DNA of 64,000 bases from Shewanella eurypsychrophilus. GTDB lineage: Bacteria; Pseudomonadota; Gammaproteobacteria; Enterobacterales; Shewanellaceae. The stretch covers positions 3,876,102 to 3,940,101 of the forward strand of contig NZ_CP045503.2 in assembly GCF_007004545.3 (NCBI RefSeq), read 5' to 3'. Both the position numbers and the translations under genes were made by a program. Positions 16,917-26,133 of the stretch are shown in pieces (the first letter of the stretch is position 1; each line of letters begins with the position of its first letter). The notes beneath the pieces were generated by a model. It saw only the letters and a program-made list of their open reading frames with translations, had not been told where the DNA came from and searched no databases.

Positions 16917-19058
16917 ATGAAACCACCATTACGTATACTGCTCGCTTGTACTGGCATTTTATCTTCATTCAATACTATTGCCGGCGAATTTGAATCTTGC
17001 CCAACTCAAGCATTTATCATTCAAACCCCCTCTTCTGTGCCTATCTCCTATGGCGTTGAATTAGCAACAGGGAGCTACGTCATACTGTCGAGTGATATGA
17101 ATCGCATTAAAGCCTATAACGGTGTCGGATTTAGCTATCACGATAACTATATATATGGCTGGGACTATGAAGGCGGCACGTTAGGGAAAACCGGTGATGA
17201 CTATGTGATAGTCCCTTTGACTGTGACGAAAGATGCCGATTCTATCGCTGCTGGCAACTTCTATGTTGGTGATGTAGCCATCAATGAAAATGCTTGGTAC
17301 GGTTATAGAAAAAATAAAGGTCTGTTTAAAATTCCTCTCGATGATCCAGATAACTATTCAATGTCATTGGTGTCAGGAAGTACCAGTAATGCCACATATA
17401 AGATAACCGACTTTGCCTTCCACCCCAGTGATGGATACATCTATGCTGTGACTAATGGCGCTACAGGCAGCCTATTGCAGATAGATCCAGTAAATGGCGC
17501 GGCAATTAACCTTGGTGTCGTCGTGACATCATCGGGTTCAAATTTTACCTTCGGCGCGCAGTTTTTTGATCCTGATGGCATGCTTTATCTCAGTAATAAT
17601 AGCGACGGAAAAATTTACCGTCTCAATGTCAATGATGCTAACCCCAGCGCAGATATATTTGCTTATGGACCCTCATCGACGAGTAATGATGGTGCACGGT
17701 GTGCCTTGGCCGAAGTTCCCGTTGGTGATAATGTCGATTTTGGCGACGCACCAGATACCTATGGTACCTATATGGCATCTAATGGCGCCAGACACTCCAT
17801 CATAGATGACTTTTATTTGGGCTCAAGTGTCGATAACGAGGCCAATGGTTATCCGACCCCACTTTCAGACGATACCAGTGATGGTAATGATGATGAAGAT
17901 GGTATTAGTCTTCCAACCGGCTTCGAGTTAGGTGAATCTGCAATTATTTTAGTCACTGCCACTGGCTCTGGCGGATATCTTAATGCATGGTTTGACTGGG
18001 ATAATAACGGCGTTTTCGACAGTGACGAACAAGCGATTAGCGGCAAAGCACTGGCAGCAGGCAGCAATACTGTCAGTTTAGATGTGCCGACTTGGGGCAA
18101 AGCGGGACAAACATGGGCGCGTTTTCGCTTCAGTAGTTTAGCCGACATAGGTCCAACCGGCGGCGTTGGCGATGGTGAGGTTGAAGACCATCAAGTTACT
18201 GTGACCGAAACAGGCGTTACCATTAATTACTACCCATCATCGTCAAGCTATACCTCCGTGGCCTATGAAGACCTTTATCCAGATCAAGAAGATTACGACA
18301 TGAACGATGTCATCTTTCATCTCAGACTGATTGAATATGTGAAAAATGATCAAGTCATCAGGGTGGAGTTTGAAGCCAAGCTTGCCGCTATGGGAGCTGC
18401 CTATCACAACGGGTTCGCCATACAATTACCCGATGTCGCCATGGATAACGTCAAAGAAAGTTCAATCGAATGGAGCATAGATGGTATCGCACAAAGTAGC
18501 TCGCCTTTAGAGTCCGGACAAACCAATGCGGTGCTGATTTTCACTGAGGATTTATGGGATCACATTAGTTTAGCCACAGGATGTAATTTCGTCAGAACTG
18601 AACCTGGCTGTGGTACCAGCTATCGAACGACTTGGAAGATGAGGATCCCTTTTGAAACCACCATTTCTCAATCCGATATGCCTGATTTCCCCTATGATCC
18701 ATTTATCTTTGCCACACCGGGAACCGATCATGGCTTAGCCGCTAAAAATGTCGTCGGTGAACTACCAGGACGTAAACTTGAAATTCACCTGAAAAACAAG
18801 GCACCTACGGATAAGTTTTCCACCGCCTACTTTGGCTCAAGGGAGGATAGATCTGAACCTAGCAATGGTCTGTATTTCGTTAATGAAAATGGCATGAGCT
18901 GGGCCCTTGAGATCCCTACTAGCTGGCAACATCCGTTAGAGCGAGAAAGATTAGATATTACCTACTCAGAATTTGTTAATTTTGCAGCGGATAAGTCCGG
19001 TAATACCAACCCAAGTTGGTATCTCCACTCTAATGCAGCTCTCATTTTCCAGGACTAA
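16917..19058 (+). CDS. LruC-domain secreted protein with GEVEDY-type region
   Basis: 713 residues with a signal peptide ending near TIAG. The N-terminal 30-270 region resembles the DUF6923 propeller-like repeat (FHPSDGYIYAVTN, ADGMLYLSNN-type strands). A middle segment ends in GDGEVEDHQVTV, the GEVEDY-type boundary seen in large extracellular proteins, with many Asp/Asn turns (NDDEDGISLPTG) that could bind calcium. The C-terminal 440-710 is a LruC/DUF4842 domain, starting at the YEDLYPDQEDYDMND acidic block. LruC proteins are cell-surface or secreted and poorly understood. The start is supported by AAGGGA. The lipoprotein gene 33 bp downstream is probably co-transcribed. Confidence 0.85.
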   Translation: MKPPLRILLACTGILSSFNTIAGEFESCPTQAFIIQTPSSVPISYGVELATGSYVILSSDMNRIKAYNGVGFSYHDNYIYGWDYEGGTLGKTGDDYVIVPLTVTKDADSIAAGNFYVGDVAINENAWYGYRKNKGLFKIPLDDPDNYSMSLVSGSTSNATYKITDFAFHPSDGYIYAVTNGATGSLLQIDPVNGAAINLGVVVTSSGSNFTFGAQFFDPDGMLYLSNNSDGKIYRLNVNDANPSADIFAYGPSSTSNDGARCALAEVPVGDNVDFGDAPDTYGTYMASNGARHSIIDDFYLGSSVDNEANGYPTPLSDDTSDGNDDEDGISLPTGFELGESAIILVTATGSGGYLNAWFDWDNNGVFDSDEQAISGKALAAGSNTVSLDVPTWGKAGQTWARFRFSSLADIGPTGGVGDGEVEDHQVTVTETGVTINYYPSSSSYTSVAYEDLYPDQEDYDMNDVIFHLRLIEYVKNDQVIRVEFEAKLAAMGAAYHNGFAIQLPDVAMDNVKESSIEWSIDGIAQSSSPLESGQTNAVLIFTEDLWDHISLATGCNFVRTEPGCGTSYRTTWKMRIPFETTISQSDMPDFPYDPFIFATPGTDHGLAAKNVVGELPGRKLEIHLKNKAPTDKFSTAYFGSREDRSEPSNGLYFVNENGMSWALEIPTSWQHPLERERLDITYSEFVNFAADKSGNTNPSWYLHSNAALIFQD

Positions 19059-19091
19059 ATAAGCCATGCTAAGCAGGTAAAGGAGTTAGCA

Positions 19092-19649
19092 ATGAAACAA
19101 CTCATCAATCAAAAGCTAAATAGATTATTCAAGTTAAGTACACTGCTCAGTCTTGGCATCTTAACGACTATATCTGGCTGTGGTGGAGGTGGAGGCGATG
19201 ATGCCTCTACGGCCGCGGTAACCCCCCCGGTGACTCCACCACCCGTTACCCCTCCACCAACAACGACGCCGGATCCAGAACCTGATCCAGAGCCCACAGC
19301 AGAGCCAACCTCTTTGGACGACCTCATCGTCGCCCCTGATAATCCCATGGCGAGTGTTTTTCAACTCGATGTCGATATCAGTTTAACTACATCAAAACGG
19401 GCCTATTTTTCATTATGCGATGACTACTCGGATAATAATAATCTCGGCCAAAGCAGCTACACGGTGAACTTTGAGTCTTGCCTGTATCGGGGACCACTTG
19501 ACAGTGGCAAACTCAATACCGATATCACTATCGCTAACCATAACGGGGAGTTAATCGCCGTTGTATGGTTCTATGATGGTAGTCAGCCTAGCTATAAGCT
19601 GTGGCAATATGATCCTGAGCTTGAACAACAGAAACTAACAGTGAACTAG
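19092..19649 (+). CDS. Pro/Thr-rich lipoprotein downstream of the LruC protein
   Basis: 185 residues. The signal peptide ends in TISGC, a lipobox, followed directly by a run of five Gly and then a Pro/Thr/Glu-rich linker of about 45 residues (repeats of TPP and PDPEP). The remaining 100 residues form a small beta-rich globular domain with two Cys (LCDDY, ESCLYRG). AAAGGAG precedes the ATG at the right distance. It probably forms an operon with the LruC gene and is closed by a strong terminator. The Gly-run and Pro linker are typical of surface-anchored lipoproteins. The globular domain is unrecognised. Confidence 0.82.
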   Translation: MKQLINQKLNRLFKLSTLLSLGILTTISGCGGGGGDDASTAAVTPPVTPPPVTPPPTTTPDPEPDPEPTAEPTSLDDLIVAPDNPMASVFQLDVDISLTTSKRAYFSLCDDYSDNNNLGQSSYTVNFESCLYRGPLDSGKLNTDITIANHNGELIAVVWFYDGSQPSYKLWQYDPELEQQKLTVN

Positions 19650-19670
19650 CGACACAAACAGTCCACAGCA

Positions 19671-19697
19671 AAACGCAGCCACTTAGGCTGCGTTTTT
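19671..19697. terminator. Intrinsic terminator, probably bidirectional
   Basis: AAACGCAGCC-ACTTA-GGCTGCGTTTTT is a GC stem flanked by A and T tracts. It ends the LruC/lipoprotein unit and, on the other strand, the PepSY operon. Confidence 0.9.
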
Positions 19698-19719
19698 CAT
19701 TCTGAGTACTTAATCAGTA

Positions 19720-21327
19720 TCAGCTTTGACTCACCACTGCCGATGTGGCTTGAGTATGTAAATCATCAGCTTCATTGACTTGAGTGGTTGATGAATGACG
19801 AGATTTTCCAAACAGAGAAAAAGCCACAACAATGAGCAGTACTAAGGTAATAGAGAGCCCAACTTGAACACCCACAACCTGTAAGAACCCGTGATTTAGC
19901 AGCTCAACGATACTCTGATGAAACAGTATCCAGTCAAATATCATCGTCATTGCGACGACAGCGGCCGTTGCAATCAAAGAGATAAACAGCAGCTTTCTCT
20001 TATCTGTGATAACAAAAGCCATTAATAGATAAAGGCCCAAAGTGACCACGAAACTAAGGATCAACATCTGATCACGAGCAATCCATTCGATTGGCATCAC
20101 TCGCTCAAACAAGAAAGCCATCGCGGTTGCTAGCATGACGCCCATTGTCGATCCTAAGGTCATACTATTTACCAGGGCAATACTCTTAAGCGACGATTGC
20201 CTCTGTTGCTGACGCTTCTCGGCCCAGAGTAGATTGCCGCTGACGATAAGGGTACACACACCTAAGCCCAAAATAAGATAAATGACTCTAAGATCCATTC
20301 CGCCATAGTCACCAAAATGCAATGTAGAGAGTACTATTCGTCCTGTGGTCATGGTATTGGGTGTTTCAGGCGCCCTCGAAAACAAGGTTTCTCCATCTTT
20401 TAGGGAAAATACTTGTTCGACAGGGCTGACAAATTTCCCCGATTCACTACCAAAAATGTGTAGTAGTGCACTGCTGTCACCATAGTTATAGGCGCGGATA
20501 ACTCTAGGACTCTGGCCAAACTCTTGAATATGCTGAGCCACTAAGGTATCAACTTCTGCACGGGTATCTAGCGGCTTATCCAGCCACTCTGGCATTTGTT
20601 GGGTATAACCGGCATCACTGAGCAGCGCTTGTTGATCGCCTTTATACAAGACTAAGGCAAATGCGATCTGATAGATGATCACTAAATTAAATATCAATCC
20701 GGTAATGGCATACATCAAGGTAAACGGCAGGCTCATCACGCCGATGACATTATGCATGGTGAGCAGTTGGTCTCGCTTGCCCTCGTTGGTGCGGTAAAGA
20801 AAAAACTGTCTGAACAACTTGCGGGCATGGATAAAGATCCCAGATATCAGCGCGAAAAAGAAAAATAGGGTCACAAAACCTATGATATAACCGCCATTGG
20901 GAATATTAAGATCATAGTGCAACTGATAAATAAAATCAGCCAGATAAAAATCATCAACATTGGCCACTATCTCACCAGACACAGGGTCCATCAAGAGTGA
21001 CACATAATCGATATCTGTCGTCGCATCTTCGGGTAGAACGATATCGACATAGACCTTATAAAATGGCATTTCGTCAGTCGGAGAGACTAAGGTTAAATGC
21101 TCCTTGGCGTTAAAGGAACGATCCTTAATTGCCAATGTCATTATCTCGCTAGGAGACAAAACCTCCCCCTGGGCAGGTGTATGGTGCGGCAACACAGACC
21201 AGAGGTATATCTCACTGCGAAATAAGCTTATCGAGCCCATAAAGAAAACGATAAACAACAAGCCTGAGATGATTAATCCCAGCCAACTGTGAGCCTCGGT
21301 TAAACGCTTTAAAAATTGTTTATTCAT
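19720..21327 (-). CDS. PepSY-associated TM-helix membrane protein (putative siderophore-iron reductase)
   Basis: 535 residues with an N-terminal TM helix, a periplasmic PepSY-containing region and further helices (YIIGFVTLFFFFALISGIFIHARK; several more after residue 330). Conserved His lie in the helices (AHSWLG, QLHYDL, MHNVIG), as in the FpvG-like PepSY family, which reduces ferric siderophores in the periplasm. It is the third gene of a three-gene unit with DUF3325-like and DUF3649-like proteins, the same partners seen in Pseudomonas siderophore operons. The TonB receptor on the other side is divergent. The ferric substrate is not known. Confidence 0.85.
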   Translation of the reverse strand: MNKQFLKRLTEAHSWLGLIISGLLFIVFFMGSISLFRSEIYLWSVLPHHTPAQGEVLSPSEIMTLAIKDRSFNAKEHLTLVSPTDEMPFYKVYVDIVLPEDATTDIDYVSLLMDPVSGEIVANVDDFYLADFIYQLHYDLNIPNGGYIIGFVTLFFFFALISGIFIHARKLFRQFFLYRTNEGKRDQLLTMHNVIGVMSLPFTLMYAITGLIFNLVIIYQIAFALVLYKGDQQALLSDAGYTQQMPEWLDKPLDTRAEVDTLVAQHIQEFGQSPRVIRAYNYGDSSALLHIFGSESGKFVSPVEQVFSLKDGETLFSRAPETPNTMTTGRIVLSTLHFGDYGGMDLRVIYLILGLGVCTLIVSGNLLWAEKRQQQRQSSLKSIALVNSMTLGSTMGVMLATAMAFLFERVMPIEWIARDQMLILSFVVTLGLYLLMAFVITDKRKLLFISLIATAAVVAMTMIFDWILFHQSIVELLNHGFLQVVGVQVGLSITLVLLIVVAFSLFGKSRHSSTTQVNEADDLHTQATSAVVSQS

Positions 21328-21388
21328 AATGGCTTATATTAAATTAATTACTGTTATTCACATATTTATGCTTAGGATAAGTCGCAAT

Positions 21389-21640
21389 TTATCCGAAGAA
21401 AAACAAAGTATTGAAACCCGCTGATATCAGCAGTAAGCCGCCACAGCGGCGCCAGGCATGCCAACCTGAATCACTGGCATAACACCAGATCATGGCGCTA
21501 ACCCAAAGTGGAAAGGCCATCAATAAACCGAGAAATAACCGGGTATCAACGTCTAGCGGAAGCAGGTGATTGAGATTCAACATCACTGAAATTGAGATCA
21601 AACAGCCGCCGAATATGGCGGCGAAGGTTTTAGGCCACAT
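21389..21640 (-). CDS. DUF3649-like small membrane protein
   Basis: 83 residues with three hydrophobic helices. The pattern FAAIFGGCLISISVMLNL, then FPLWVSAMIWCYASDSGWHAWR, matches the DUF3649 family, whose members sit beside PepSY reductases in iron-uptake operons. Its start overlaps the end of the upstream small membrane gene by 11 bp and the PepSY gene follows after about 60 bp, so the three are one unit. It is probably a subunit or assembly helper of the reductase. Family assignment is by pattern only. Confidence 0.75.
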   Translation of the reverse strand: MWPKTFAAIFGGCLISISVMLNLNHLLPLDVDTRLFLGLLMAFPLWVSAMIWCYASDSGWHAWRRCGGLLLISAGFNTLFFFG

Positions 21641-21965
21641 GTTGACCTCCCAGTTGAACCACAGCGACCCAGAAAATTAAGTTGAAGCAACTCAAGGGAA
21701 CAAGCTTGGCCTTAACATGCCCAAGCTGTAGCACAAGGCTAAGCCAGATCAACATGGTAAACGCCAATACCATTAACGCCGAAGTGATCGGGTTATAGAT
21801 ATCGGTTAACAGCCAAATGCTGCAGATAAGACTGCTAATAAAAACTGATATTGAAACCTGCTTCCTCAAAGGTTTAACTAATAAACTTTGATGTTTACTG
21901 CAAAGCAATCCTGCCAAACATCCACACCATAGAACGATTATTGCCACGCTAATTGCCATACTCAT
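21630..21965 (-). CDS. DUF3325-like small membrane protein
   Basis: About 111 residues, first gene of the PepSY unit. It has an N-terminal helix containing LWCGCLAGLLC and three more helices, like the DUF3325 family that accompanies DUF3649 and PepSY proteins. The open frame begins at a TTG (21977), but I prefer the ATG at 21965, or the ATG six bases further. A Fur-like box lies about 11 bp upstream. No catalytic residues are visible. Presumed function is in siderophore-iron reduction at the inner membrane. Confidence 0.7.
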   Translation of the reverse strand: MSMAISVAIIVLWCGCLAGLLCSKHQSLLVKPLRKQVSISVFISSLICSIWLLTDIYNPITSALMVLAFTMLIWLSLVLQLGHVKAKLVPLSCFNLIFWVAVVQLGGQHVA

Positions 21966-21975
21966 CTTTATATAC

Positions 21976-21990
21976 AAATAATTATCATTT
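21976..21990 (-). promoter_or_regulatory. Fur-like box before the PepSY unit
   Basis: AAATGATAATTATTT on the minus strand resembles the Fur hexamer repeats (GATAAT-type). It lies between the start of the first gene and the divergent receptor promoter. An iron-repressed operon is the simplest reading. Confidence 0.55.
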
Positions 21991-22151
21991 AGACAACTGG
22001 CAATCCTAACAGCTTTAACAGTGGATCTGACTTAATTTACATTATGACTAGAGAATTCAACTACACTCACGATATTTACCAGCATATGCTCTAGTGTAAA
22101 TACTCTTGCTTTCACCCCACCTCTTCCTGTTAACATCCGCCGCACAAATGT

Positions 22152-22172
22152 AACGATAACAATTATCATTCG
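22152..22172 (+). promoter_or_regulatory. Fur-like box before the TonB receptor
   Basis: AACGATAACAATTATCATTCG matches two of three Fur hexamer units (GATAAC, AATTAT, then ATTATCATT on the other register). It lies about 40 bp before the receptor start. Confidence 0.6.
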
Positions 22173-22212
22173 CACCTTCTTTATCAAGAAATGAATGTTA
22201 ATAGGACCGATG

Positions 22213-24528
22213 ATGAAACATAACCCAATAACACTGGCTATTCGCACCAGTTTACTCTGCAGCCTGATACTGCCCAACATGGCTAATGCCGATGAGCAAG
22301 CCATAGAAAGGATCATGGTCACAGGCCAGAAGATAGACAGGACACTACAAGAAACTACGGCCAGTGTCGCTGTGATCACCAGCAAGCAGATCGAAGATCA
22401 AAACATCAACGATTTTTATGATGCACTCGAGCGTACCCCAAACGTAAACGGTGACCTTCGCAATGGCTTCAGCATACGTGGCATCGATGCCTATAACGTT
22501 TCAGGTGGCGGCTCCAGTAACTTAGCCTCCCTGTATATCGATGGCGCAGTTATGCCCTATGATGTGATTCGTCAAGGCGGTTTCTCTACCTGGGATGTCA
22601 GCCAGATAGAAATTCTTCGTGGTCCTCAATCAACCCTTCAGGGACGTAACTCACTGGCCGGTGCCATCATAATGCGCACGGTCGACCCAAGTTTCGAATG
22701 GCAAGGAAAAGCCAGACTCGGTGTGGGTGAATACGGCCAAAGAGAATATGCCGCTGCCATCGGCGGTGAGGTTATTGAAGATGAAGTCGCCTTTAGAGCC
22801 AGCGCCGATAAAAATGATTTCGATGGTTATATCGACAATACTTTTACTGGAGTGCCTGCGGATCACAATAATAATGAAACCTACCGCATTAAGCTCAAAT
22901 ATCAGCCATCGAATTTGCAAGAGTTTTATGCTCAAGTCGGCTACACCAAGAGCAAAACAAACTTAGGCATACGCGGTACCAGTACCCTAGCAGCAGACGG
23001 TAGCCAGTTAACGGATCCTTTCTCTCACAGAGAAGTGTCTCTGGATTTAGCCAGTTTCACCTTCACCGATGTCGATATCTACACTTTAGAACTCAACTAC
23101 GATATCAATGACAATTTGACAGCATCCGCTGTCAGCACTTACTCCACTGTCGATGCAGGATTTAGCTGGGATGATGATGGAACCTCGGAGCCTACAGCGG
23201 CTCGATTTTGGGATAACCAAGATGATACTTTCAGTCAAGAAGTTAAATTTGTCATCGACACAGACAAATTATCGGGTGTTGTTGGCGCCTTTTACTCCAA
23301 TCAGGAGACTGAAACTAAATCCCATGGCCAGAGATATCTGAGTTTCCAGCGTTTGGGGGTGCCAACACTACTCGTCACTCCCCCAGAACATGGTGGTTTA
23401 GGCCTACCACAACCTTTAGCTGATAGGGTATTAGATCTATACGCTGATGTTGATCCGGTACGGATTTATAATGAGGCCATAACAAAACAAAGCGTCACTA
23501 ACTTAGCCATGTTTGCCGATGCCGTTTACGAAATCAATGACAATTGGGACATCTTTGCTGGTTTCCGTTTCGATCGCGAAAAACAGGACAATGAAGCCGA
23601 TGGGGATGTCGCTATCACCAACGCTCATCTGATGCCAGATCCCAGCAATCCTGCATTTGACCCTATGACAAGTGCCCTGATCACAGGAATAAATGCCAAA
23701 CTGCTTGGTATGGCAGACAGCGCTTCAGGGGTCGAGCCCTTGGTTGATGCCTCTTTCAATGCCTTCTTGCCAAAACTCGGCGCCAGCTATCACTGGAGCA
23801 GTGATATCACCACCAGCTTTACCGTGCAACAGGGTTATCGCTCCGGCGGTGTAGGCACTAACACAGCACAGAACACCACACATACCTTCGATCCCGAATA
23901 CACCTGGAACTATGAGCTGGCGTTTCGCTCCGTCTGGTTAGCGGGTAGCTTAAGTGCCAATGCCAACATCTTCTATGTCGACTGGCAAGATCAACAGGTA
24001 GATGTGCAATTCTCGGGTAACAGATATGACAGTGAAACCCGTAATGCCGGTAGCTCTACCGTCCAAGGTTTCGAAGCTGAACTCTTCTACCAGATAGACA
24101 GTGACTGGAGTATTTACGGCGGTGTGGGCTATGCCAAAACTGAGTTTGAAGAGTTTAAAATTGTATTGCCTACCGTGACTTATGACTTATCTGGTCGTAG
24201 CTTCGAAGATGCCCCCGAGTGGACGGCTAACTTAGGGTCTACCTATCGCAGTGATTCCGGCATTTTCGCTAACCTAAATGTCAGCTATGCAGGCGAATCA
24301 TCTGGCATCAATAATCCTGAAGCCGCCGGACTTGATTACGATCCAATGAACGATGAAAGGATATTAGTCAACGCACGTGTTGGCTATGAATGGGATCACT
24401 TCTCAATCTATGCCTTAGGCACAAACATCTTCGACAATGAATATGTATCATTAGTAGATGTTGGCTATGATTTCCAAACATTAAGTTCGCCAAGACAACT
24501 GACCTTGCGAGTAGAAGCGCAGTTCTAA
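22213..24528 (+). CDS. TonB-dependent outer-membrane receptor, probably for a ferric siderophore
   Basis: About 771 residues. A signal peptide (SLLCSLILPNMANA) is followed by a plug domain with IERIMVTGQK, a TonB-box region, and the plug motif VSQIEILRGPQSTLQGR. A 22-strand barrel follows and ends in LTLRVEAQF, with a final Phe. Two adjacent ATGs exist (22210 and 22213); AGGA at 22203-22206 fits 22213 best, and an upstream ATG at 22195 is less likely. The receptor is divergent from the PepSY operon and both sides have Fur-like sites, so this is likely an iron-regulated uptake pair. Substrate is not determined. Confidence 0.9.
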   Translation: MKHNPITLAIRTSLLCSLILPNMANADEQAIERIMVTGQKIDRTLQETTASVAVITSKQIEDQNINDFYDALERTPNVNGDLRNGFSIRGIDAYNVSGGGSSNLASLYIDGAVMPYDVIRQGGFSTWDVSQIEILRGPQSTLQGRNSLAGAIIMRTVDPSFEWQGKARLGVGEYGQREYAAAIGGEVIEDEVAFRASADKNDFDGYIDNTFTGVPADHNNNETYRIKLKYQPSNLQEFYAQVGYTKSKTNLGIRGTSTLAADGSQLTDPFSHREVSLDLASFTFTDVDIYTLELNYDINDNLTASAVSTYSTVDAGFSWDDDGTSEPTAARFWDNQDDTFSQEVKFVIDTDKLSGVVGAFYSNQETETKSHGQRYLSFQRLGVPTLLVTPPEHGGLGLPQPLADRVLDLYADVDPVRIYNEAITKQSVTNLAMFADAVYEINDNWDIFAGFRFDREKQDNEADGDVAITNAHLMPDPSNPAFDPMTSALITGINAKLLGMADSASGVEPLVDASFNAFLPKLGASYHWSSDITTSFTVQQGYRSGGVGTNTAQNTTHTFDPEYTWNYELAFRSVWLAGSLSANANIFYVDWQDQQVDVQFSGNRYDSETRNAGSSTVQGFEAELFYQIDSDWSIYGGVGYAKTEFEEFKIVLPTVTYDLSGRSFEDAPEWTANLGSTYRSDSGIFANLNVSYAGESSGINNPEAAGLDYDPMNDERILVNARVGYEWDHFSIYALGTNIFDNEYVSLVDVGYDFQTLSSPRQLTLRVEAQF

Positions 24529-24575
24529 ACCGGTCGCTTTATACTCAATATCATTGCACTTTATTATAGAGAAAC

Positions 24576-24603
24576 AAAAATGCAGCCTAATGGCTGCATT
24601 TTT
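24576..24603. terminator. Intrinsic terminator, convergent
   Basis: AAAAATGCAGCC-TAAT-GGCTGCATTTTT lies between the receptor and the convergent lipoprotein gene and should work on both strands. The identical stem is used after fadE at 31926. Confidence 0.92.
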
Positions 24604-24656
24604 CGTTATACCACTATAAATTTTAGTGACCGACCATGAATGATGCTAAGCATTGC

Positions 24657-26048
24657 TTAGATAACATTCGCTGTACCGAGTGCATTAAACTCTGTTTGAT
24701 AACGCTGCTCAAACTCATCCCGAGTCTGCGCAGATACAGGCATTAATTGCAATTGTGACACGCTTAAGGCTTTGTCCGTATCTACAGCGCCGAAACCTGA
24801 CTCAAAGGAGTGACTCGCCTCCCCCGCTGCCAGAGACTGCAATGCAGCAACCGAGTTTTGGTCGCTAATCGTTAATACTTGGCTAGTGATACCACCGCCC
24901 ATCCAATGGAACAAAATATCTTCAGGCAAAGGCGCAATAAATAATTTTCCAGCCTCTGTGGTGGCAAACACATTGCGGTAGATATAACGGCAGTAGGTAG
25001 GGTCTTCAGAACAGAATGGACCACCACCGGTATAGAGTCTGTCTGAGTAATGCCCAGCAGTATCACCTAAGTCATCATTTCCTAACACCTCAAACTCAAC
25101 TTGGGTCGCTAAGTTATCGCCGTTATCGACATGTGTTGGGAAGATTGCAGTTAACTTCATCTCACTGATGTCATTGAAAACCAGCTCATCGCTAAACACT
25201 TCTCTTTGCTGCACCCAAAGGTCATTATCAAGGATGGTGTCGTTAATCGCCGTAATACTACCTTCATGAGTAGCATAATCAGGCACAGCCACTTGGGCTG
25301 AGTCCAATGAAGAATTAAATTCAGCAGCTAACGGATAATTAACATAAGTCAGGCTAAACTGCTCACTGGTCATCGGCAACTGCACTGAAACGAGTTTACC
25401 TTGTGTCTCAGCAGTAATAGTGACTTCACTCGCATCATCAAAATCTCGGCTATCGAGTAATTCGCTGAAGACTAAATGGCTATCGCTATCATAACTGGTG
25501 ACTAAAACCGGAGATTCTTCAGCTATGTTAAGGGCATTTTCTTCATGACTCAAGATCCCATTTGCCATAACTTCGATGGACTCACCGCCACTTTGATTGA
25601 CGAAGGTCAATGCCTTAGCACTGTCCTGAATCGCTGCACATTGAGCGACATCGCCATCATCGACATGGGTTAATAATACCTTGCTTGCCTGAGATAGCAG
25701 GCTCACTTCAAAAGTCGTGCTACTCCAGTATTTAAAGGCTGGGTTCTGACTGCGATAAAAGTAACTAAGATAATGAGCGTCCTCTGGCAACGCCTCTATC
25801 ATGATGGCGCCATTTTCATTCGATTTGCCGCGAACGAGCTCTGCGCCTGCTTGGTCATAAACGCTGTAATCTACCTCTGCGATGCCACAATTTGGATGCT
25901 GGGCACTACTGATGTAGAGAGCATGAGCTAACTCATCCGCTGGTGGCCAACCATCTATGGGTGGCTTAGGTGTCCCCTCATTGGGGTTATTCGAGTTACA
26001 TGCTGCCATTATCAGGGTCATGGCTATTACTAAAGAAGTTTTTTTCAT
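24657..26048 (-). CDS. Large lipoprotein paired with a haemoglobin-type TonB receptor
   Basis: 463 residues. The signal peptide ends in IMAAC, a lipobox, followed by an N/P-rich linker. Residues about 40-110 look like a transthyretin or carboxypeptidase-regulatory-like beta domain (VDYSVYDQAGAELVRG, IEALPEDAHYLSYF). Two Cys in SEDPTYCRY and FCSEDP are near residues 345-355. I do not recognise the whole protein. It follows the receptor gene by 85 bp on the same strand, so it is probably co-expressed and may capture the ligand at the surface. That role is an inference from pairing. Confidence 0.75.
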   Translation of the reverse strand: MKKTSLVIAMTLIMAACNSNNPNEGTPKPPIDGWPPADELAHALYISSAQHPNCGIAEVDYSVYDQAGAELVRGKSNENGAIMIEALPEDAHYLSYFYRSQNPAFKYWSSTTFEVSLLSQASKVLLTHVDDGDVAQCAAIQDSAKALTFVNQSGGESIEVMANGILSHEENALNIAEESPVLVTSYDSDSHLVFSELLDSRDFDDASEVTITAETQGKLVSVQLPMTSEQFSLTYVNYPLAAEFNSSLDSAQVAVPDYATHEGSITAINDTILDNDLWVQQREVFSDELVFNDISEMKLTAIFPTHVDNGDNLATQVEFEVLGNDDLGDTAGHYSDRLYTGGGPFCSEDPTYCRYIYRNVFATTEAGKLFIAPLPEDILFHWMGGGITSQVLTISDQNSVAALQSLAAGEASHSFESGFGAVDTDKALSVSQLQLMPVSAQTRDEFEQRYQTEFNALGTANVI

Positions 26049-26133
26049 CTCAAATCCTATCTGTAGGCAGGTGAGCTAAGCTCATCTGCCTTATGTCAAT
26101 TAGCGCTATGCGATTGGTAATTCAAATTAGTGA

